This document shows, piece by piece, positions 28,722 through 39,083 of a DNA stretch of 39,083 bases. The stretch covers positions 1 to 39,083 of the forward strand of contig JALORN010000033.1 of the NCBI GenBank assembly GCA_025458905.1. Direction: 5' to 3'. The notes below the pieces were generated by a model, which worked only from the letters and a program-made list of their open reading frames with translations, was not told the DNA's origin and made no database searches. The position numbers and the translations under genes were made by a program. Numbering within the stretch: position 1 is the first letter of the stretch; each line of letters opens with the position of its first letter. The DNA comes from Steroidobacteraceae bacterium (GTDB lineage: Bacteria; Pseudomonadota; Gammaproteobacteria; Steroidobacterales; Steroidobacteraceae).

Positions 28722-30008
28722 ATGTCCCAGATCCAGCCCATACGCGGCATGAACGACGTGCTGCCGACGCAGGTCGCAGCCTGGCAGTGGCTCGAGTCGG
28801 TCGCGCGCGAGTTGCTCGCCGCCTACGGCTACGAGGAGATCCGCGTGCCGGTGGTCGAGCAGACGCAGCTCTTCAGGCGCGCGATCGGCGAGTTCACCGA
28901 CGTGGTCGAGAAGGAGATGTACTCGTTCGTCGACCAGGGCGGCGAGCACCTGACGCTGCGCCCCGAGGCCACCGCCGGCATCGTGCGCGCGATGATCTCC
29001 AACGGCCTGCTGCGCGGCGCGCGCCACCGGCTGTGGTTCACCGGCCCGATGTTCCGCCACGAGAAGCCGCAGAAGGGCCGCTTCCGCCAGTTCCACCAGG
29101 TCGACGTCGAGGCGATCGGCTTCGAGGGCCCGGACGTCGACGCGGAGCTGATCGCGCTCACTGCGCGCCTCTGGAAGCGCATCGGCATCACGCGCGTCAG
29201 CCTGAACGTCAACTCGCTGGGCACCCCCGAGGCGCGGCGTGCGTACCGCGAGCTGCTGGTGGCGTACTTCCGCTCGCATCACGCGCGGCTCGACGAGGAC
29301 AGCCGCCGCCGCCTCGAGGGCAACCCGCTGCGCATCCTCGACAGCAAGAACCCCGAGATGCAGGCGATCGTCGCCGGCGCGCCGCTGCTGACGGAGCACC
29401 TCGACCCGGAGTCGCGCGCGCACTTCGACGCGCTGTGCGCGATGCTGCGCGACCTCGACATCCCCTTCACCGTCAACCCGCGGCTGGTCCGCGGGCTCGA
29501 CTACTATTCCCGCACCGTGTTCGAGTGGATCACCGATGCGCTCGGCTCGCAGGACGCGGTCTGCTCGGGCGGCCGGTACGACGGCCTGATCTCGCAGCTC
29601 GGCGGCGACCCGACACCCGCGATCGGCTTCGCGATGGGCGTCGAGCGCGTCGTCGCCTTGATCGAGCAGGCCGGCACCGCACCGGCTGCGGCGGGCGCGG
29701 ACGTCTACCTGGTGGCGATGGGCGATGCGGCGCTGCGCGCCGCGCTGCGCCTCGCCGAGGCGCTGCGCGACGCGCTGCCCGGCCGCCGCGTCGAGCTCAA
29801 CGTCGGTGGCGGGAATTTCAAGGCACAGTTCCGCCGCGCCGATCGCAGCGGGGCACGCCTCGCGGTGGTGATCGGCGAGGACGAACTGGCACGTGGCGTG
29901 GTGCAGCTGAAGCCGCTGCGCGATGCGGCCGCCGCGCAGGTCGAGGTGCCCCTGCCTGCGGCGCCCGGCGAGATCGGGGGATGGCTCGCGCGCGACGCGG
30001 GCCGCTGA
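28722..30008 (+). CDS. hisS: Histidyl-tRNA synthetase
   Basis: This class II synthetase charges tRNA-His. The 428-residue protein starts with IQPIRGMNDVLP and carries motif 2 (FRHEKPQKGRFRQFHQVDVEAIG), the histidine-binding LVRGLDYYSRTVFEW and motif 3 (AIGFAMGVERV), then an anticodon-binding domain. The ATG follows GGAG at 28712-28715. A much longer open frame extends back through rodZ, pilF and rlmN, but it is an out-of-frame shadow produced by high G+C. Confidence 0.97.
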   Translation: MSQIQPIRGMNDVLPTQVAAWQWLESVARELLAAYGYEEIRVPVVEQTQLFRRAIGEFTDVVEKEMYSFVDQGGEHLTLRPEATAGIVRAMISNGLLRGARHRLWFTGPMFRHEKPQKGRFRQFHQVDVEAIGFEGPDVDAELIALTARLWKRIGITRVSLNVNSLGTPEARRAYRELLVAYFRSHHARLDEDSRRRLEGNPLRILDSKNPEMQAIVAGAPLLTEHLDPESRAHFDALCAMLRDLDIPFTVNPRLVRGLDYYSRTVFEWITDALGSQDAVCSGGRYDGLISQLGGDPTPAIGFAMGVERVVALIEQAGTAPAAAGADVYLVAMGDAALRAALRLAEALRDALPGRRVELNVGGGNFKAQFRRADRSGARLAVVIGEDELARGVVQLKPLRDAAAAQVEVPLPAAPGEIGGWLARDAGR

Positions 30009-30064
30009 GGGCGCGGAATCCGCCCGTTCTGGCCCGCCGGGTGGCGGGCGCTGAGGAGACTGAC

Positions 30065-30760
30065 GTGGTCGACGACTATTACAACGAGCAGGAGCAGTGG
30101 GAGCGCGTCAAGCAGTGGATGCGCGAGAACGGGCTGTGGCTGCTCGCGGGCGTGGTGATCGGCGTCGCGGCCCTCGCGGGCTGGCGCTGGTGGCAGGACA
30201 GGGTCGAGCAGCAGGCGCTGGCCGCGAGCACCAAGTATTCCCAGGTGTTCGACGCCTTCGGCCGCGGCGACCGCACCCGGGGCTTCACGCTCGTGGACGA
30301 GCTGCGCCAGGACCATGCGTCCTCGCCCTATGCCGACCAGGCGGACCTGCTGGCGGCGCGCTCCCTGGTCGAGTCGAACGAACTCGGGAAGGCGGTCGAG
30401 CGTCTCACCCGCGTGATGAACGGCTCGCGTGACGAACAACTGAGGCTCGTGGCGAGGCTGCGCCTGGCGCGCGTGCAGCTCGCCCAGGGCAACCCGGACG
30501 TCGCGCTGGGCACGCTCGACGGCGCGCCTCCCGGCGCGTTCGCGGCGCGCTTCGACGAGGTCCGCGGCGACGTGCTCCTCGCCAAGGGCGACAAGCCCGG
30601 TGCGCTGCGCGCCTGGCGCAAGGCGATCGCGGCGGACACCGACGGTTCGCTCGACCGCGCGGCCGTCGAGCTGAAGGTCGCCGACCTGCGCGCCGACGGC
30701 ATCGCCGATGCGACCGCCGCCGAGGCCGCGGCGGGCAAGCCGCCGGCGGCCAGCCGATGA
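30065..30760 (+). CDS. yfgM: YfgM-like membrane protein with periplasmic TPR domain
   Basis: The 231-residue protein has a short cytoplasmic N terminus (DDYYNEQEQWERVKQWMREN), one membrane segment (LWLLAGVVIGVAALAGW, about residues 24-41) and a periplasmic TPR-like region. YfgM binds the Sec translocon and PpiD in E. coli. The start is GTG 30065, six bases after GAGGAG; the longer open frame upstream overlaps hisS and is not coding. The stop overlaps the bamB start (ATGA, 30757-30760). Confidence 0.93.
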   Translation: MVDDYYNEQEQWERVKQWMRENGLWLLAGVVIGVAALAGWRWWQDRVEQQALAASTKYSQVFDAFGRGDRTRGFTLVDELRQDHASSPYADQADLLAARSLVESNELGKAVERLTRVMNGSRDEQLRLVARLRLARVQLAQGNPDVALGTLDGAPPGAFAARFDEVRGDVLLAKGDKPGALRAWRKAIAADTDGSLDRAAVELKVADLRADGIADATAAEAAAGKPPAASR

Positions 30761-32046
30761 GCGGCGCGGTCGCCGGGCCTGCCGGCGCCCGGGCGCGCGC
30801 TGCGGCCTGGGCCGCTTTCGCCGCGGCGCTGCTGCTGGGCGCCTGCACCAAGGAAAAGGACGTCGAGCCCCCGGCCGAGCTCGTCGACTTCAAGGCCACG
30901 CTGAAGGTCGACCGCGCCTGGAGTGCGCGGGTCTCCGGCGAGGACGCGGTGCTGCGGCTCGGTCTCGGCCCCTCGACCGACGGCGAACGCCTGTTCGTCG
31001 CGGGCGCCGGCGGGGAGGTCGCTGCCCTCGACCTCGCCACCGGCCGCAGCGCCTGGCGTGCCCGCACCAAGGCGCCGCTCTCCGGCGGCACGGGCAGCGG
31101 CAACGGCCTGGTGGTCGTCGGCACCTCCGACGGCGAGGTGATCGCGTTCGAGCAGGGCAGCGGGGCGGAACGCTGGCGCGTGCGGGTCGGCGGCGAGGTG
31201 CTCGCCGCCCCGGCGGTCGGCGAGACGATCGTGGTGGTGCACACCGTCGACGGTCGCCTGCTCGGCCTCGACCCGGCGAACGGCCGCGAGCGCTGGCGCG
31301 AGGAGCAGCAGGTACCCCGGTTGTCGCTGCGCGGATCGGGCCGTCCGGCGATCTCGGGCAATCTCGCCGTCTCCGGCTTCGACAACGGCCGGGTGCTCGC
31401 GATCAACGTCGACGACGGCCAGGTCGTCTGGGAGGCCACGGTGACCCCGCCGCGCGGCCGCACCGAGCTGGAGCGGCTCGTCGACATCGATTCCGCCGTG
31501 AAGATCTCCGACGCCGACGTGTTCGTCGTCGGCTACCAGGGGCGCGCCGCGATGCTCGCTGTCGACTCCGGGCAGGTGTGGTGGTCGCGCGAGCTGTCGA
31601 GCTACCGCGGCCTGGATTTCGACGACGACACGGTCTACGTCTCCACCGCGGACGGCGAGGTGGTGGCGCTGCGCCGCCGTACCGGCGTCGAGCTGTGGCG
31701 CCAGGACGCGTTCCGGCGGCGCGGCCTGTCCGCGCCGACCGCCGTGGGCGGCTTCGTCGCCGTGGCGGACTTCGAGGGCTACGTACACTGGCTCGACAAG
31801 GCCACCGGAGCGCTGGTCGCGCGGACGCGCGCCGGAGGTCGCGTCAGCAATGCGCCGCTGGCGGTCGGCGACATGCTCTACGTGCTCGACGACGAGGGGC
31901 AGCTGACCGCCTTCCGCCCGCGCGCCGCTGCGCCGGCGCCCGAGGCGGGAACCGCGGCGGAGGGGCCGGCGGCCACGTCCGGGACCGGCGACACGACCGG
32001 CGCGCCCGGGCGGGCGCCCGAGCCCTCCGAGGCGCCGCGCGACTGA
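30757..32046 (+). CDS. bamB: BamB, outer-membrane protein assembly lipoprotein
   Basis: BamB is a beta-propeller lipoprotein of the BAM complex that inserts outer-membrane proteins. The lipobox LLGAC puts the lipidated cysteine at residue 30, later than usual because of an Ala-rich N-terminal stretch. Repeated PQQ-like blades are visible (GRSAWRARTKAPLSGG, GAERWRVRVGGEVLAAP, GRERWREEQQ and others). The last 40 residues form an Ala/Glu/Pro-rich tail (from about residue 390) beyond the final blade. Gene order yfgM-bamB-der is the standard one. Confidence 0.95.
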   Translation: MSGAVAGPAGARARAAAWAAFAAALLLGACTKEKDVEPPAELVDFKATLKVDRAWSARVSGEDAVLRLGLGPSTDGERLFVAGAGGEVAALDLATGRSAWRARTKAPLSGGTGSGNGLVVVGTSDGEVIAFEQGSGAERWRVRVGGEVLAAPAVGETIVVVHTVDGRLLGLDPANGRERWREEQQVPRLSLRGSGRPAISGNLAVSGFDNGRVLAINVDDGQVVWEATVTPPRGRTELERLVDIDSAVKISDADVFVVGYQGRAAMLAVDSGQVWWSRELSSYRGLDFDDDTVYVSTADGEVVALRRRTGVELWRQDAFRRRGLSAPTAVGGFVAVADFEGYVHWLDKATGALVARTRAGGRVSNAPLAVGDMLYVLDDEGQLTAFRPRAAAPAPEAGTAAEGPAATSGTGDTTGAPGRAPEPSEAPRD

Positions 32047-32065
32047 GGTCGCGCGCCGTTCCCCC

Positions 32066-33445
32066 GTGCTGCCCGTCGTCGCGCTGGTCGGCCGTCCGAA
32101 CGTCGGCAAGTCGACGCTGTTCAACCGGCTGACGGGGACGCGCGACGCGATCGTCGCCGACATGCCCGGCGTCACCCGCGACCGCCAGTACGGCTTCGGG
32201 CGCCTCGGCGGCCAGCCGTACATCGTGGTCGACACCGGCGGGCTCGTGGAGCAGCCCTCGGGACTGGAGGCGCCGATGCGCAGCCAGACCGAGCGTGCGG
32301 TCGCCGAGGCGGACCTGCTGGTCTTCATCGCCGACGCCCGGGCGGGCCTCACGCCCCAGGACCACTTCGTCGCCCGCGAGCTGCGGCGCTCCGGCAAGCC
32401 CGTCTTCCTGGCGGTGAACAAGGCCGAGGGTCTCGACTCGGCGATGGCCGGCGCCGACTTCCACTCGCTCGGTTTCGGCGAGCCGATCCCGATCGCCGCG
32501 GCACACGGCGAGGGCTGCCGCGAGCTGATGGAGCGCGTGCTGCAGGGCGTCGAGCCCGAGCCCGAGGTCGACGAGGCGCGCGATCCGTCGATCCGCATCG
32601 CGATCATCGGCCGCCCGAACGTCGGCAAGTCCACGCTGGTCAACCGCCTGCTCGGCGAGGAGCGGGTGATCGCGAGCCCCACCCCCGGCACCACGCGCGA
32701 CAGCATCTTCGTGCCGTTCGAGCGCGACGACCGCAAGTTCGTGCTGATCGACACCGCCGGGGTGCGCCGGCGCTCGCGGGTCGAGGACGAGATCGAGCGC
32801 GCCAGCGTCGCCAAGACGCTGCAGGCGATCGACAAGGCGCACGTCGTGATCTTCGTCTGCGACGCGCACGACGTGATCGGCGAGCAGGATGCCAGCGTGC
32901 TCGGCCTCGCGCTGAACCGCGGGCGCGCGCTGCTGATCGCGGTCAACAAGTGGGACGGTGTCGCGCCCGACCAGCGCGACGACATCCGCCGGCAGCTCGA
33001 GCTCAAGCTCGACTTCGTGCCCTACGCGCCGGTGCACTTCATCTCGGCCCGCCACGGCACCGGGGTCGGCGAGCTGGTGCAGGCGACGATCCGCGCCTAC
33101 GACGCAGCGATGCGCGACATCCCGACCTCGGTGCTGACCAAGACGCTCGAGCGGGCGATCCAGCAGCACCAGCCGCCGCTGGTGCGCGGCCGGCGCATCA
33201 AGCTGCGTTACGCCCACCAGGGCGGCCGCAACCCGCCGCGCATCATCGTGCACGGCAACCAGACCAAGGACGTGCCCGAGGCCTACACCCGTTACCTCGC
33301 CAACGTGTTCCGCAAGGAGTTCGACCTGTTCGCCTCGCCGGTGGCAGTCGAGTACCGCGGTGGCCGCAATCCCTACGACGTGGCCCGCAAGGCCGACCAC
33401 GAGGGCCGCAAGGCCGCGCGCACGCCGCGTCGTGGACGTCGCTGA
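32066..33445 (+). CDS. der: Der (EngA), double-GTPase ribosome assembly factor
   Basis: Der is an essential GTPase for 50S subunit maturation. The 459-residue protein has two tandem G domains, each with GRPNVGKST, DTGG or DTAG, and NKAE or NKWD, followed by the KH-like C-terminal domain (VLTKTLERAIQQHQPP...). The start is GTG 32066, which places the first P-loop at residue 9 onward as in other Der proteins. No clear Shine-Dalgarno is present. The basic C-terminal tail RKADHEGRKAARTPRRGRR is unremarkable. Confidence 0.97.
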   Translation: MLPVVALVGRPNVGKSTLFNRLTGTRDAIVADMPGVTRDRQYGFGRLGGQPYIVVDTGGLVEQPSGLEAPMRSQTERAVAEADLLVFIADARAGLTPQDHFVARELRRSGKPVFLAVNKAEGLDSAMAGADFHSLGFGEPIPIAAAHGEGCRELMERVLQGVEPEPEVDEARDPSIRIAIIGRPNVGKSTLVNRLLGEERVIASPTPGTTRDSIFVPFERDDRKFVLIDTAGVRRRSRVEDEIERASVAKTLQAIDKAHVVIFVCDAHDVIGEQDASVLGLALNRGRALLIAVNKWDGVAPDQRDDIRRQLELKLDFVPYAPVHFISARHGTGVGELVQATIRAYDAAMRDIPTSVLTKTLERAIQQHQPPLVRGRRIKLRYAHQGGRNPPRIIVHGNQTKDVPEAYTRYLANVFRKEFDLFASPVAVEYRGGRNPYDVARKADHEGRKAARTPRRGRR

Positions 33446-33500
33446 CAAGCCGGTCCGCGCCAGCACGAGGCCCGCCCGCACCGCTCGCATGGCTGCAGTA

Positions 33501-33517
33501 GCCCCCCGGCGCGGGGC
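33501..33517. terminator. Possible weak hairpin between convergent der and M23 peptidase genes
   Basis: GCCCC (33501-33505) can pair with GGGGC (33513-33517) across a 7-base loop within the 81-bp gap between the der and M23 stops. No T tract follows, so this is a weak call. Confidence 0.25.
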
Positions 33518-33526
33518 ACGCGGCCC

Positions 33527-34402
33527 TCAGCGTGCCGCGGCAGCGCTGCCGGCGAGGAACAGCGCCGGATCGACCAGCGCCCGGTTGAGGGCGACCCCCC
33601 AGTGCAGGTGCGGGCCCGTGACGCGACCGGTCGCACCGACCGCACCGATGCGTTGTCCGGTACGCACGGCATCGCCGGCACGGACGGCGACCTCGCTGAG
33701 GTGGCAGTACATCGTCACCAGGCCCTGGCCGTGGTCGATGAAGATCGACCTGCCGTTGAAGAAGTAGTCACCGGTGTCCACCACGCGCCCGTCCGCCGGC
33801 GCGTGTACCGGGGTGCCGACGGGTGCGGCGATGTCCATGCCACTGTGGGGGTTGCGCGGCTGCTGGTTGAAGAACCGGCGCAGGCCGAAGGAACTCGACC
33901 GCGGCCCGCCGACCGGCGGCCGCAGCGCGAGCGTCGCGGGCGGTGCCTCGGTGAACGTGGCGAGGGCGGCGCGGATCCGTGCCTGTTCGGACTCGACGCG
34001 CGCGAGGTCGGCCGGGGCGAGGTCGACCTGCCGCGGCGGGACCTTCAGGTACTGCGCGGCGTACTGCTTGCCCTCGATCCGGAGGCGGCGCGCTTCGCGG
34101 CGGCCATCCTGCTCGATCTCCACGGCGATCTCGCCCGGTTCCTGCGCCAGCGGGATGCCGACGATCGCGCGCCAGCCGGTGCCGATCCGCAGCAGCATCA
34201 CGCGGTCGCCCTCGAAGCGCACCTGCGGCGGTGCGCCGCTGGCGCTCGCCGGCAACTCGAGCACCACCACGCCACCGGGTACCGCGCTGGCACGCGGCAG
34301 GGCGGTGCCGGGCGCGGCGCGCGCGACTCGCGCAGCCGAGAGCAGCAGCCCACCACCGGCCAGCAGCAGCCCAACGATGCGCCGCCGGGTGCCGGCGCTC
34401 AT
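33527..34402 (-). CDS. M23-family peptidoglycan endopeptidase, exported
   Basis: The 291-residue protein has a signal peptide (RRIVGLLLAGGGLLLSAARVARA, cleavage near residue 29), a middle beta-rich domain and a C-terminal LytM/M23 domain. Zinc ligands are H186 and D190 in HSGMDIAAP and H267 in HLHWG, with H234 (MYCHL) in the catalytic site. Such enzymes cut peptide cross-links of peptidoglycan in the periplasm. All metal ligands are present, so it is likely active and not a NlpD/EnvC-type activator. The ATG overlaps the xseA stop (ATGA, 34399-34402). This pairing occurs widely in gammaproteobacteria. Confidence 0.92.
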   Translation of the reverse strand: MSAGTRRRIVGLLLAGGGLLLSAARVARAAPGTALPRASAVPGGVVVLELPASASGAPPQVRFEGDRVMLLRIGTGWRAIVGIPLAQEPGEIAVEIEQDGRREARRLRIEGKQYAAQYLKVPPRQVDLAPADLARVESEQARIRAALATFTEAPPATLALRPPVGGPRSSSFGLRRFFNQQPRNPHSGMDIAAPVGTPVHAPADGRVVDTGDYFFNGRSIFIDHGQGLVTMYCHLSEVAVRAGDAVRTGQRIGAVGATGRVTGPHLHWGVALNRALVDPALFLAGSAAAAR

Positions 34403-35781
34403 CCCTCGTCCTCCGTGGCCCGACGGCCCGTCACCGTGGCGTCCAGCGCGCCCTGGCCGAGGCGCACGCGGATCGCCGCGCCCACCTGCACGTCCCCCGC
34501 GGCGCGCAGCAGGGCGCCGTCCGCGGCGCGGGTCGCGAGCGCGAAGCCGCGGCCGAGCGTCGCCAGCGGGCTGACCGCGTGCAGCCCGCGCCGCGCCAGC
34601 GCGAGCCGCTGGGCCAGCCTTCCGAGCCGTTGCTCGATCGCGGCGTCGAGCCGCATCGAGAGGCGCTGCTCGCGCAGGCGCAGGTCGCGCAGCCGCAGCG
34701 CAGGGGAGCGCGCCGCCAGGCGCGCGGCCAGGTCCTGCAGCCGTGCGCCTTCGCCGGCGAGCCGCAGGCGCAGCATCGCGACCAGCCGTTGCTCGAGCTC
34801 GTCGAGGCGCTGCGCCCGCTGCTGCAACCGTGTGCCGGGGTGCAGCCGCGCGAGGCGATGCCGCAGCCTCTGGAGGCGCTCGGCCTCGCTGCGCATCCGG
34901 CGCAGCGCAGCTGCGTCCAGGCGCTGGGCGATCCGCCCGATGCGCAGCAGCCACTCCCGCCGGTCGGGCACCGCGAGCTCGGCCGCGCCCGAGGGCGTCG
35001 GCGCGCGGACGTCGGCGACGAAATCGGCGATCGTGAAGTCGACCTCGTGGCCGATGCCGGTGATCACCGGGACCGGGCTCGCGCGGATCGCACGCGCCAC
35101 GCGCTCGTCGTTGAACGCCTGCAGGTCCTCGAGCGAGCCACCGCCGCGCGCGACGATCAGCACGTCGACCTCGGCGCGCCCGGCCGCGAGCGCCAGCGCC
35201 GCCAGGATCTCCGGCACCGCGGCCGCGCCCTGCACGGCGGTGGGGTAGACCAGCACGTCGGCCGCCGGGAAGCGCCGCCCCAGGACGTGCACGACGTCGC
35301 GCACGGCCGCGCCGCTCGGCGAGGTGACCACGCCGATGCGTCGCGGCACTGCCGGCAGCGGCCGCTTGAGCTCGGTCGCGAACAGCCCTTCGGCGGCGAG
35401 CTTCTCCTTGAGGCGCTCGAACTCGCGCTTCAGGGCCCCGACCCCGGCTTCCTCGAGATGGTCGACGATGAGCTGGTAGTCGCCGCGCGGCTCGTAGAGG
35501 CCGACGCGGGCACGGGCGAGCACCTGCTTGCCCTCGGCGGGCACGAAGCGCACGGCCATGTTCCGCTGGCGGAACATCGCGCAGCGCACCTGTGCGTCGC
35601 GGTCCTTGAGCGTGAAGTACCAGTGTCCGGAGGCAGGGCGCGAGAAGTTGGACACTTCGGCCTCCACCCAGACCACGGGCATGCCGTGGTCTAGCAGCAT
35701 CCGCACTTCGCGGTTCAGGCGCGAAACCGTGTAGACGTCGCGGCTGGCACGCAGGCCGGTCACGGGAGGGCGCTCGGACAC
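34399..35781 (-). CDS. xseA: Exodeoxyribonuclease VII large subunit
   Basis: XseA is the catalytic subunit of exonuclease VII, which degrades single-stranded DNA. The 460-residue protein has an OB-fold N terminus ([33 protein letters not shown]), the nuclease core with [33 protein letters not shown] and [27 protein letters not shown], and a long coiled-coil C-terminal half. The chosen start is GTG 35781, seven bases downstream of GAGG. The apparent long frame beyond it runs antisense to guaB and is a shadow. It is divergent from guaB. The small subunit gene xseB is not in the window. Confidence 0.96.
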   Translation of the reverse strand: MSERPPVTGLRASRDVYTVSRLNREVRMLLDHGMPVVWVEAEVSNFSRPASGHWYFTLKDRDAQVRCAMFRQRNMAVRFVPAEGKQVLARARVGLYEPRGDYQLIVDHLEEAGVGALKREFERLKEKLAAEGLFATELKRPLPAVPRRIGVVTSPSGAAVRDVVHVLGRRFPAADVLVYPTAVQGAAAVPEILAALALAAGRAEVDVLIVARGGGSLEDLQAFNDERVARAIRASPVPVITGIGHEVDFTIADFVADVRAPTPSGAAELAVPDRREWLLRIGRIAQRLDAAALRRMRSEAERLQRLRHRLARLHPGTRLQQRAQRLDELEQRLVAMLRLRLAGEGARLQDLAARLAARSPALRLRDLRLREQRLSMRLDAAIEQRLGRLAQRLALARRGLHAVSPLATLGRGFALATRAADGALLRAAGDVQVGAAIRVRLGQGALDATVTGRRATEDEG

Positions 35782-35941
35782 GCAGGCCTCGATCGGGGTG
35801 GAAAGGTACGGCACGAGCCGGTGATGCGCCCGCTGCCGCGAAACCGCCACGGACACCGGCCGGCCCGGCCGCCCGGGGCGGTGAGCCTGGATTTCCGCGA
35901 GGCCCGCAGGCGCGCGGGCCCGGCCGGCTGGAGCTTCCGAG

Positions 35942-35970
35942 TTTACCGGTTTTCCCCGCCTGCGTAGAAT
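35942..35970 (+). promoter_or_regulatory. guaBA promoter
   Basis: TTTACC (35942-35947) and TAGAAT (35965-35970) with a 17-bp spacer form a good sigma-70-type promoter. Transcription would start near 35977. A 6-bp inverted repeat CGTCCA (35975-35980) and TGGACG (35992-35997) would then form a hairpin at the 5' end of the message. The sequence before the guaB ATG is pyrimidine-rich and has no Shine-Dalgarno. Confidence 0.55.
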
Positions 35971-36006
35971 GCGCCGTCCATCCCTCCCCGCTGGACGCTC
36001 CCCCCG

Positions 36007-37472
36007 ATGCGAATCCTCGAAGAAGCCCTGACCTTCGACGACGTCCTTTTGGTCCCGGCCTATTCCGAGGTGCTGCCGCGGGAGGTCGACCTCTCCACGC
36101 AGCTGACCGCGAGCATCCGCCTGAACCTCCCGGTGATGTCGGCCGCGATGGACACGGTCACCGAGTCGCGGCTCGCGATCGCGATCGCCCAGGAGGGCGG
36201 CATCGGCATCATCCACAAGAGCATGACCATCGAGCAGCAGGCGCGCGAGGTCAGCCGGGTCAAGAAGTACGAGAGCGGGGTGGTGCTCGACCCGATCACG
36301 GTCACGCCCGACACCACGATCCGCCAGGTCATGGACCTCACCAAGGCGCGCGGCATCTCCGGCGTGCCGGTGGTCGTCGGCAACTCGCTGGTCGGCATCG
36401 TGACCAGCCGCGACCTGCGCTTCGAGACCAAGTTCGACTCCCCCGTCTCCGCCGTGATGACGCCCAAGGAGCGCCTGGTCACCGTGCGCGAGAACGCGCC
36501 GCGCGAGCAGGTGTTGCAGCTGTTCCACAAGCACCGCATCGAGAAGGTGCTGGTGGTCGGCGAGGACGGCCGCGAGCTCAAGGGCATGATCACCGTCAAG
36601 GACATCCAGAAGGCGACCGAGCGCCCGCGCGCCTGCAAGGACGAGGGCGGCCGCCTGCGCTGCGGCGCGGCGGTCGGCACCTCGCCCGACACGCTGGATC
36701 GCGTCGCCGCGCTGCGCGAGGCCGGGGTCGACGTGGTGGTCGTGGACACCTCCCACGGCCACTCGCGCGGCGTCATGAAGATGGTCGAGACCATCAAGTC
36801 GCGCTGGCCGAAGCAGCAGGTGATCGCCGGCAACATCGTCACCGCGCAGGCCGCGCGCGACCTCGTGGAAAGCGGCGCCGACGCGGTCAAGGTGGGCATC
36901 GGCCCCGGCTCGATCTGCACCACCCGCATCGTCGCCGGCGTCGGCGTGCCGCAGATCTCCGCGGTCGCCGCGGTCGCCGCCGAGATGGCCGAGAAGGGCG
37001 TCCCGCTGATCGCCGACGGCGGCATCCGCTACTCCGGCGACGTCGCCAAGGCGCTGGTCGCCGGCGCCCACTGCGTGATGATCGGCGGCCTGTTCGCCGG
37101 CACCGAGGAATCCCCGGGCGAGGTCGAGCTCTACGCCGGCGCGAGCTACAAGAGCTATCGCGGCATGGGCTCGCTCGGCGCCATGGCCGAGCGCCACGGC
37201 TCCAGCGACCGCTACTTCCAGGACACCACGACCGAGCTCGAGAAGCTCGTGCCGGAGGGCATCGAGGGCCGCGTGCCGTACAAGGGCAGCATCGTCGCGA
37301 TCCTGCACCAGCTCGCCGGCGGCCTGCGCGCGGCGATGGGCTACACGGGCAGCGCCAGCATCGACGAGATGCGCACGCGTCCCCAGTTCGTGCGCATCAC
37401 GACCGCCGGCGTCAAGGAGTCCCACGTCCACGACGTGACGATCACCAAGGAAGCGCCCAACTACCGCGTCTC

Positions 37473-37476
<4 letters not shown>
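36007..37476 (+). CDS. guaB: Inosine-5'-monophosphate dehydrogenase
   Basis: GuaB oxidises IMP to XMP with NAD, the first committed step of GMP synthesis. The 489-residue protein has the catalytic core split by two CBS domains (about residues 92-203). The IMP-binding cysteine is C304 in [15 protein letters not shown], and the flap region holds [15 protein letters not shown] and C termini match E. coli GuaB (488 residues). The stop overlaps the guaA start (GTGA, 37473-37476), so the two steps of GMP synthesis are translationally coupled. Confidence 0.98.
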
Positions 37477-39080
<1,604 letters not shown>

Positions 39081-39083
39081 GGT

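Noticed and set aside
26868..30008. A 1046-residue open frame running from the end of rlmN through pilF and rodZ into hisS
   Set aside because: Only the hisS part (from 28722) resembles protein. The rest is an alternate frame of known genes with Arg/Ala/Gly-rich content, kept open by the high G+C.

Overview
This is a very G+C-rich window (roughly 70% by eye) from a gammaproteobacterial chromosome. Gene order identifies the group better than any single gene. The run queA-tgt-yajC-secD-secF ... suhB-trmJ-(isc remnant)-iscA-ndk-rlmN-pilF-rodZ-hisS-yfgM-bamB-der is the order seen in Pseudomonas and relatives, and xerD-dsbC and xseA-guaB-guaA are further gammaproteobacterial neighbourhoods. I would not name a genus; a deep-branching high-GC lineage is the safe statement. 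There is no prophage, insertion sequence, CRISPR array or integrated island. The content is almost wholly core genome, so the interest lies in departures from the expected core.

Layout. 1-1849: the 3' end of gatB, then hslO overlapping it. 1850-3140: an isolated glycosyltransferase-like gene behind a strong promoter and a perfect 9-bp dyad; its annotated start is doubtful. 3172-9911 (minus): a tightly packed catabolic operon of thiolase, HSD10-type dehydrogenase, ETF-ubiquinone oxidoreductase, acetoacetyl-CoA synthetase and, translationally coupled at the end, the ATPase ZapE. The metabolic genes fit oxidation of acetoacetate and of leucine- or isoleucine-derived acyl-CoAs. 10173-13115: plsC-like acyltransferase (minus), xerD and dsbC (plus). 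13171-14304 (minus): 7Fe ferredoxin, a zinc-ribbon NUDIX hydrolase and tRNA-Leu(CAA). 14458-19878 (plus): queuosine genes queA-tgt and the Sec accessory genes yajC-secD-secF. 20008-21462: an amino-acid permease, converging on suhB (minus, 21494-22294). 22341-33445 (plus): trmJ, an IscS-IscU-like fusion, iscA, ndk, rlmN, pilF, rodZ, hisS, yfgM, bamB and der. 33527-35781 (minus): xseA and an M23 peptidase. 36007-39080 (plus): guaB-guaA.

Two departures stand out. First, the usual isc operon has collapsed to one fused protein, IscS followed by a degenerate IscU-like domain that keeps only one of three cluster-ligand cysteines, plus iscA; it is translationally coupled to trmJ. Second, the GuaA copy appears to lack about 24 residues covering the near-universal HPFPGPGL motif of GMP synthetase, with the frame intact. 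Smaller points are the missing ispG between rodZ and hisS, a G4-type motif between tRNA-Leu and queA, overlapping divergent -10 elements between suhB and trmJ, and a likely 1-base frameshift at the start of the glycosyltransferase gene. Neighbouring genes overlap by 1-4 bases at ten junctions, often with GTG or TTG starts, so translational coupling is widespread.
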